From contig NZ_CP100763.1 in the NCBI RefSeq assembly GCF_024296685.1, positions 1,922,001 to 1,986,000 on the forward strand: a DNA stretch of 64,000 bases, read 5' to 3'. This document shows positions 60,449 through 64,000 of this stretch, piece by piece. This DNA comes from Natrinema marinum. GTDB taxonomy: Archaea > Halobacteriota > Halobacteria > Halobacteriales > Natrialbaceae. Positions within the stretch are counted from its first letter, which is position 1, and every line of letters begins with the position of its first letter. Both the position numbers and the translations under genes were made by a program. The notes beneath the pieces are model-generated. The model saw nothing but the letters and a program-made list of their open reading frames with translations, was not told the DNA's origin and ran no database searches.

Positions 60449-61395
60449 TGAGCAAAATAGTAGTTGTTACCGGTGCTGCAGGGTTTATCGGTCGTTGGGT
60501 CGTCCGGGAATTGCTCGAGCGAGGCTATACCGTTCGAGGGTTGGATGATCTCTCTAACAGTTCACATCGAAATATTGCCGAGTTCGAAGACTCGGAACGG
60601 TTCGATCTCGTGGAAGGAGATGTCTGTAACCCGAAAACCGTTACGAGTCGCTTTGATGACGATGTCGATGCCTGTATCCACCTCGCTGCGGAGATTGACG
60701 TGCAGGAGAGTCTCGAGGATCCGCAATCGCACTTTGAGTCGAACGTCGTTGGCACGCAGAACATACTCGAAGCCTGCCGTCAAGCGGAGGCGCGACTCGG
60801 ATTGGTCGGGACGTGTATGGTGTACGACATGGTCGATTCCGACGCCGGAATCGATGAAGAGCATCCGGTAAAGCCAGCCTCGCCATACGCCGGATCGAAG
60901 CTCGCTGCCGAAGACCTCGCTGAGGGATACTATCACGGCTACGATCTACCAGTGACGATTCTCCGACCGTTCAATACATACGGTCCGTATCAGAAAACGA
61001 GCATGGCAGGCGGTGTCGTGTCGATCTTCACGAATCGCGATCTTCAGGGTAAACCCCTGAAAATCTTCGGGGACGGGACGCAAACCCGGGATCTGTTGTA
61101 CGCAACTGACTGTGCCCGATTTATCGTCGACGGAACATTCTCGGACGACGCCATCGGAGAAGTGTTGAACGCCGGTACGGGTACAGATATCTCCATCAAC
61201 GAACTCGCAGAAGTCATCGCAACGGAAGACACTGAGATCACTCACGTCGAACACCACCATCCGCAGAGCGAGGTTCAGAAACTCCTCTGCGATCCATCGA
61301 AAGCCGAAGAGATGCTGGGCTGGGAACCGCAGGTGTCCCTTGAGGAAGGCATCGATCAACTTCGAGACTGGCTTCGAGAACAAAACGAGTCATAA
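60448..61395 (+). CDS. NAD-dependent sugar epimerase/dehydratase
   Basis: 315 residues of the extended SDR type: VVTGAAGFIGRWVVRELLER, then SPYAGSKLAAE with the catalytic Tyr-x-x-x-Lys, and RPFNTYGPYQ. UDP-hexose 4-epimerase or 4,6-dehydratase is possible. Overlaps both neighbours by one nucleotide (TAATG), so expression is linked. Confidence 0.88.
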   Translation: MSKIVVVTGAAGFIGRWVVRELLERGYTVRGLDDLSNSSHRNIAEFEDSERFDLVEGDVCNPKTVTSRFDDDVDACIHLAAEIDVQESLEDPQSHFESNVVGTQNILEACRQAEARLGLVGTCMVYDMVDSDAGIDEEHPVKPASPYAGSKLAAEDLAEGYYHGYDLPVTILRPFNTYGPYQKTSMAGGVVSIFTNRDLQGKPLKIFGDGTQTRDLLYATDCARFIVDGTFSDDAIGEVLNAGTGTDISINELAEVIATEDTEITHVEHHHPQSEVQKLLCDPSKAEEMLGWEPQVSLEEGIDQLRDWLREQNES

Positions 61396-62582
61396 TGGCT
61401 CGCAAACCAGCATACTACGGGGGCGAACCGGTACGCGACGAGGTACTTGGCTACGGCAGTCAAAGTATTACCGAACGGGAGAAAGAAGCAGTCCTCGAGT
61501 CGCTCGAGGGAGACTACATTACTCGCGGGCCGACGGTCGAAGCGTTCGAAGAGCGCGTGGCCGAGCTCATTGGTGTAGAGCATGCAATCGCCACGACGTC
61601 GGGAACAACTGCGTTGCACTTAGCCGGGCGAGCAGCCGGATTCGAACTTGGCGATGATGTGATCACGACACCGTTGACATTCGTCTCGACGGCCCACGCT
61701 GCGACGTACAACGAGGCAACCCCGGTGTTTGCGGATATCGATCCACATCGCCGCACGCTGGATCCGGACGCAGTCCGGGAACAGGTGACTAACGATACTG
61801 TCGGGCTCATTCCGATGCATTACGCCGGCCACCCGGCCGACATCAAGGGATTACTCGAGGTCGCCGACGACCACGACCTGACAGTGATCTGGGACGCGTG
61901 TCACGCCTTCGGTGGCACGTGGCGAGGCGAACCAATCGGCGCACAGCGTGATATAGCCGTGTTCAGCTTCCACCCAGTCAAGAACGTCACGACGGGCGAG
62001 GGAGGAATGGTCGTAACCGACAACGACGAACTAGCGGAGCGATGTCGTCGACTCCGATCATTCGATATGGAATACAGCCCCAGCGGTCACGACGACGAAC
62101 CGTGGTATCAAGTGACTGAGGGCATCGGCTACAACTACAATGTCACCGATCTGCAGGCAGCACTCGGTCTAGCGCAGTTAGACCGTCTTGAGGTGTTCAA
62201 GCACCGACGTGACGATATTATCGAGCAGTACAATAAGGCACTGGACGAGATCGATGGGATCCGGACACCGCCCGACGCGACCGAATCAGATCCGATGTAC
62301 CATCTCTACGCGATCGAAGTGCGTGAGTCGTTCGGCTGTGATCGAACCGAGTTCGTGAACGCACTCCATGCAGAAAACATCGGTGTGCAAGTGCATTACG
62401 TCCCCCTCCATTACCATCCGTACTTCCAGGAGGAGTTCGGGTACGAACCCGGTCTCTTCACCGAAACGGAACGAGTGTACGACGGTCTAGTGAGTCTTCC
62501 GTTACACGCTGAAATGAGTGACCGAGATGTCACGGACGTCTTGACGGCAATCGAATCACTTCGCGACGCGGATCTCAAGTAG
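61395..62582 (+). CDS. DegT/DnrJ/EryC1-family sugar aminotransferase
   Basis: 395 residues, PLP fold type I. TTSGTTALHLAGRAAGFE binds the cofactor phosphate; WDACHAFGGTWRG holds the ring-stacking Asp; SFHPVKNVTTGEGGMVV contains the Schiff-base lysine K196. PseC/LegC-type enzymes of this family aminate the 4-keto sugar made by a CapD-like dehydratase, which is encoded two genes upstream. Confidence 0.92.
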   Translation: MARKPAYYGGEPVRDEVLGYGSQSITEREKEAVLESLEGDYITRGPTVEAFEERVAELIGVEHAIATTSGTTALHLAGRAAGFELGDDVITTPLTFVSTAHAATYNEATPVFADIDPHRRTLDPDAVREQVTNDTVGLIPMHYAGHPADIKGLLEVADDHDLTVIWDACHAFGGTWRGEPIGAQRDIAVFSFHPVKNVTTGEGGMVVTDNDELAERCRRLRSFDMEYSPSGHDDEPWYQVTEGIGYNYNVTDLQAALGLAQLDRLEVFKHRRDDIIEQYNKALDEIDGIRTPPDATESDPMYHLYAIEVRESFGCDRTEFVNALHAENIGVQVHYVPLHYHPYFQEEFGYEPGLFTETERVYDGLVSLPLHAEMSDRDVTDVLTAIESLRDADLK

Positions 62583-62617
62583 GTGGGCTTATTGCTATTC
62601 CGTGACGGGGTACGGAC

Positions 62618-63673
62618 ATGGAATCGTTCAAAATCGGAGATCGAGCAATCGGTCCCGACGAGCCGACATACGTTATCGCCGAAGCCGGTTCGAATCACAA
62701 CGGTGATCTCGAGACGGCGAAGGAACTCATCGACGTTGCTGCAGACGCTGGGGCCGACGCAGTGAAGTTTCAGACCTTCCGAGCAGAGGATCTGTACGTC
62801 GATGATCGCCATCTCGTCGATGATCCCCAGGACTCGACGTACTCGCTCTTGGAGAGGCTCGAGCAACCCTACACATGGATCCCAGAGCTGTCCGAACACT
62901 GCCAGTTGCGAGGCATACAGTTCATGTCGTCGCCGTTTGACGAGCGATCGGCTGCAGAACTCGCGGAGTACGTGCCCGCATTCAAGGTGGCGTCGTTTAC
63001 ACTGTCGCATCATCCGTTCCTTGAGGAACTCGCACAGTATGGCAAGCCGATCATTATGTCTACCGGGGGCCACAGTATCGACGAGGTACGCGAAGCCGTC
63101 ACGGTTCTTCGTGAGAACGGCGTCGCCGATCTCGTTCTGTTACATTGTGTATCCTCGTATCCGACGCCGCTAGAGAAAATCAACGTTCAAGCCGTCCAGT
63201 CGCTACAAGACGAGTTTGAAACATTGGTAGGACTTTCCGACCACACCACGGAGCCCGCAATTTCACCAGCAGCAGCGACCGCTCTCGGAGGGACAGTCGT
63301 CGAGAAACACTTTACGCTCGATAACCAGATGGAGGGGCCGGATCATTCCTTTGCACTCGAGCCCGACGAACTAGCTGAAATGATCCAACAGGTTCGCAGG
63401 ACCGAACGGGCTTTAGGAACTGGGGAGTTAGCTGTTTCGTCTGTCGAGAGGGAATCCGTTAGTCGCGCTACCCGTAGTCTTTTTGTCGTACGTGATATCG
63501 ATGAAGGCGATATTATTACTGAAGATGCTGTTCGAGCACTCAGACCAGGCACCTTAGAACGCGAAGGTCTTGCTCCCAAATATATGACAGACGTTGTCGG
63601 AGCAACAGCAATCAACGACCTCTCCGAGGGAGATCCAGTCAACGTGGATGACGTAGACGTTCAGATCCTGTGA
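62618..63673 (+). CDS. neuB: NeuB-family nonulosonic acid synthase
   Basis: 351 residues. The TIM-barrel domain opens YVIAEAGSNHNGDLETAKEL and has DAVKFQTF, FMSSPFDE and the metal/phosphoenolpyruvate stretch GLSDHTTEPAISPAAATALG followed by VVEKHFTLD; a SAF antifreeze-like domain occupies about 285-350. NeuB/PseI/LegI condense a hexosamine derivative with phosphoenolpyruvate to a nine-carbon sialic-acid-like sugar. Starts 35 bp after the aminotransferase gene. Confidence 0.93.
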   Translation: MESFKIGDRAIGPDEPTYVIAEAGSNHNGDLETAKELIDVAADAGADAVKFQTFRAEDLYVDDRHLVDDPQDSTYSLLERLEQPYTWIPELSEHCQLRGIQFMSSPFDERSAAELAEYVPAFKVASFTLSHHPFLEELAQYGKPIIMSTGGHSIDEVREAVTVLRENGVADLVLLHCVSSYPTPLEKINVQAVQSLQDEFETLVGLSDHTTEPAISPAAATALGGTVVEKHFTLDNQMEGPDHSFALEPDELAEMIQQVRRTERALGTGELAVSSVERESVSRATRSLFVVRDIDEGDIITEDAVRALRPGTLEREGLAPKYMTDVVGATAINDLSEGDPVNVDDVDVQIL

Positions 63674-63712
63674 CTCCACTGTTTTTATACCTTGAATGCG
63701 ATACTCTCCCGT

Positions 63713-64000
63713 ATGGGGACGAAGACTAAGAAGAACGTAATCTATCTTATCGCAGATTCGCTTCGAGCCGATTATCTGGGTTGCTACGGAAACGATTCCG
63801 TCCTGTCTTCGGAGATTGATGAGCTAGCTGAAAGCGGTGTTCGATTCGAAAATACCGTTTCAGCCGCTCCGTGGACGATTCCATCGGTGAAATCCCACGG
63901 GACTGGTAAGTATCCTCACGAGATCGGAATTTTTGACTCAGATGTCGACGAAGGGGAAACTGTATTTGATCAGTTCAAAGCGGACGGCTACAAGACTGCA
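63713..64000 (+). CDS. Sulfatase-like protein (3' end outside window)
   Basis: 96 codons visible from the ATG at 63713. It begins with a lysine-rich start, then VIYLIADSLRADYLGCYGND (metal Asp) and APWTIPSVKSHGTGKYPHEI, where threonine replaces the sulfatase cysteine and arginine is absent. Same subgroup as the three enzymes of the first glycan operon. Probably a phosphotransferase or phosphodiesterase working on glycans. Confidence 0.85.
   Translation, partial: MGTKTKKNVIYLIADSLRADYLGCYGNDSVLSSEIDELAESGVRFENTVSAAPWTIPSVKSHGTGKYPHEIGIFDSDVDEGETVFDQFKADGYKTA

Overview
The window is a GC-rich, protein-dense stretch from a halophilic archaeon (class Halobacteria). Signs of this are very acidic proteomes, leaderless promoters with TATA-like boxes about 27 nt before start codons, CTP-type riboflavin kinase (RibK), an archaeal wybutosine enzyme (Twy1), the archaeal oligosaccharyltransferase AglB, bacterio-opsin-activator-type regulators and several small families confined to haloarchaea. 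The genus cannot be fixed from the sequence alone. No rRNA, tRNA or CRISPR array was seen.

Layout. 1-4.8 kb: left-truncated MFS permease, DUF502 membrane protein, ilvE, and a ribB-ribK pair. 5.3-15.1 kb: one nine-gene, almost fully overlapping operon for a surface glycan: four glycosyltransferases, three alkaline-phosphatase-superfamily enzymes, a methyltransferase and a flippase. 15.1-20.8 kb: housekeeping and small genes (hotdog thioesterase, DICT protein, twy1, a HAD phosphatase, winged-helix and hypothetical proteins). 20.9-28.3 kb: a glycerol locus with divergent arms, glpK plus a membrane protein on the minus strand and the three-subunit glycerol-3-phosphate dehydrogenase on the plus strand; a degenerate Cdc6-like ATPase is coupled to its end. 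29.7-33.3 kb: exported lipase-like protein, a CHAT (caspase-like) protein and a 44-residue membrane peptide. 33.8-37.5 kb: membrane or secreted hydrolases.

37.5-50.7 kb is an accessory island: a TnpB element, winged-helix and PAS regulators, a RimK-like ligase fused to a retropepsin-like domain, two toxin-antitoxin pairs and an orphan antitoxin, pseudogenes, insertion-sequence remnants, a long imperfect palindrome, and a compact four-gene overlapping operon of unknown function with a divergent winged-helix regulator. This last unit is the best candidate for an undescribed system.

50.7-64 kb is a protein N-glycosylation and sugar-nucleotide locus: aglB, an AglG-like and another GT2 transferase, a GlmU-like enzyme and glmS, then a CapD-like dehydratase, an epimerase, a DegT aminotransferase and a NeuB-type synthase, followed by the start of a sulfatase-like gene. 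Together these suggest that an aminosugar-derived nonulosonic (sialic-acid-like) residue is made next to the oligosaccharyltransferase.
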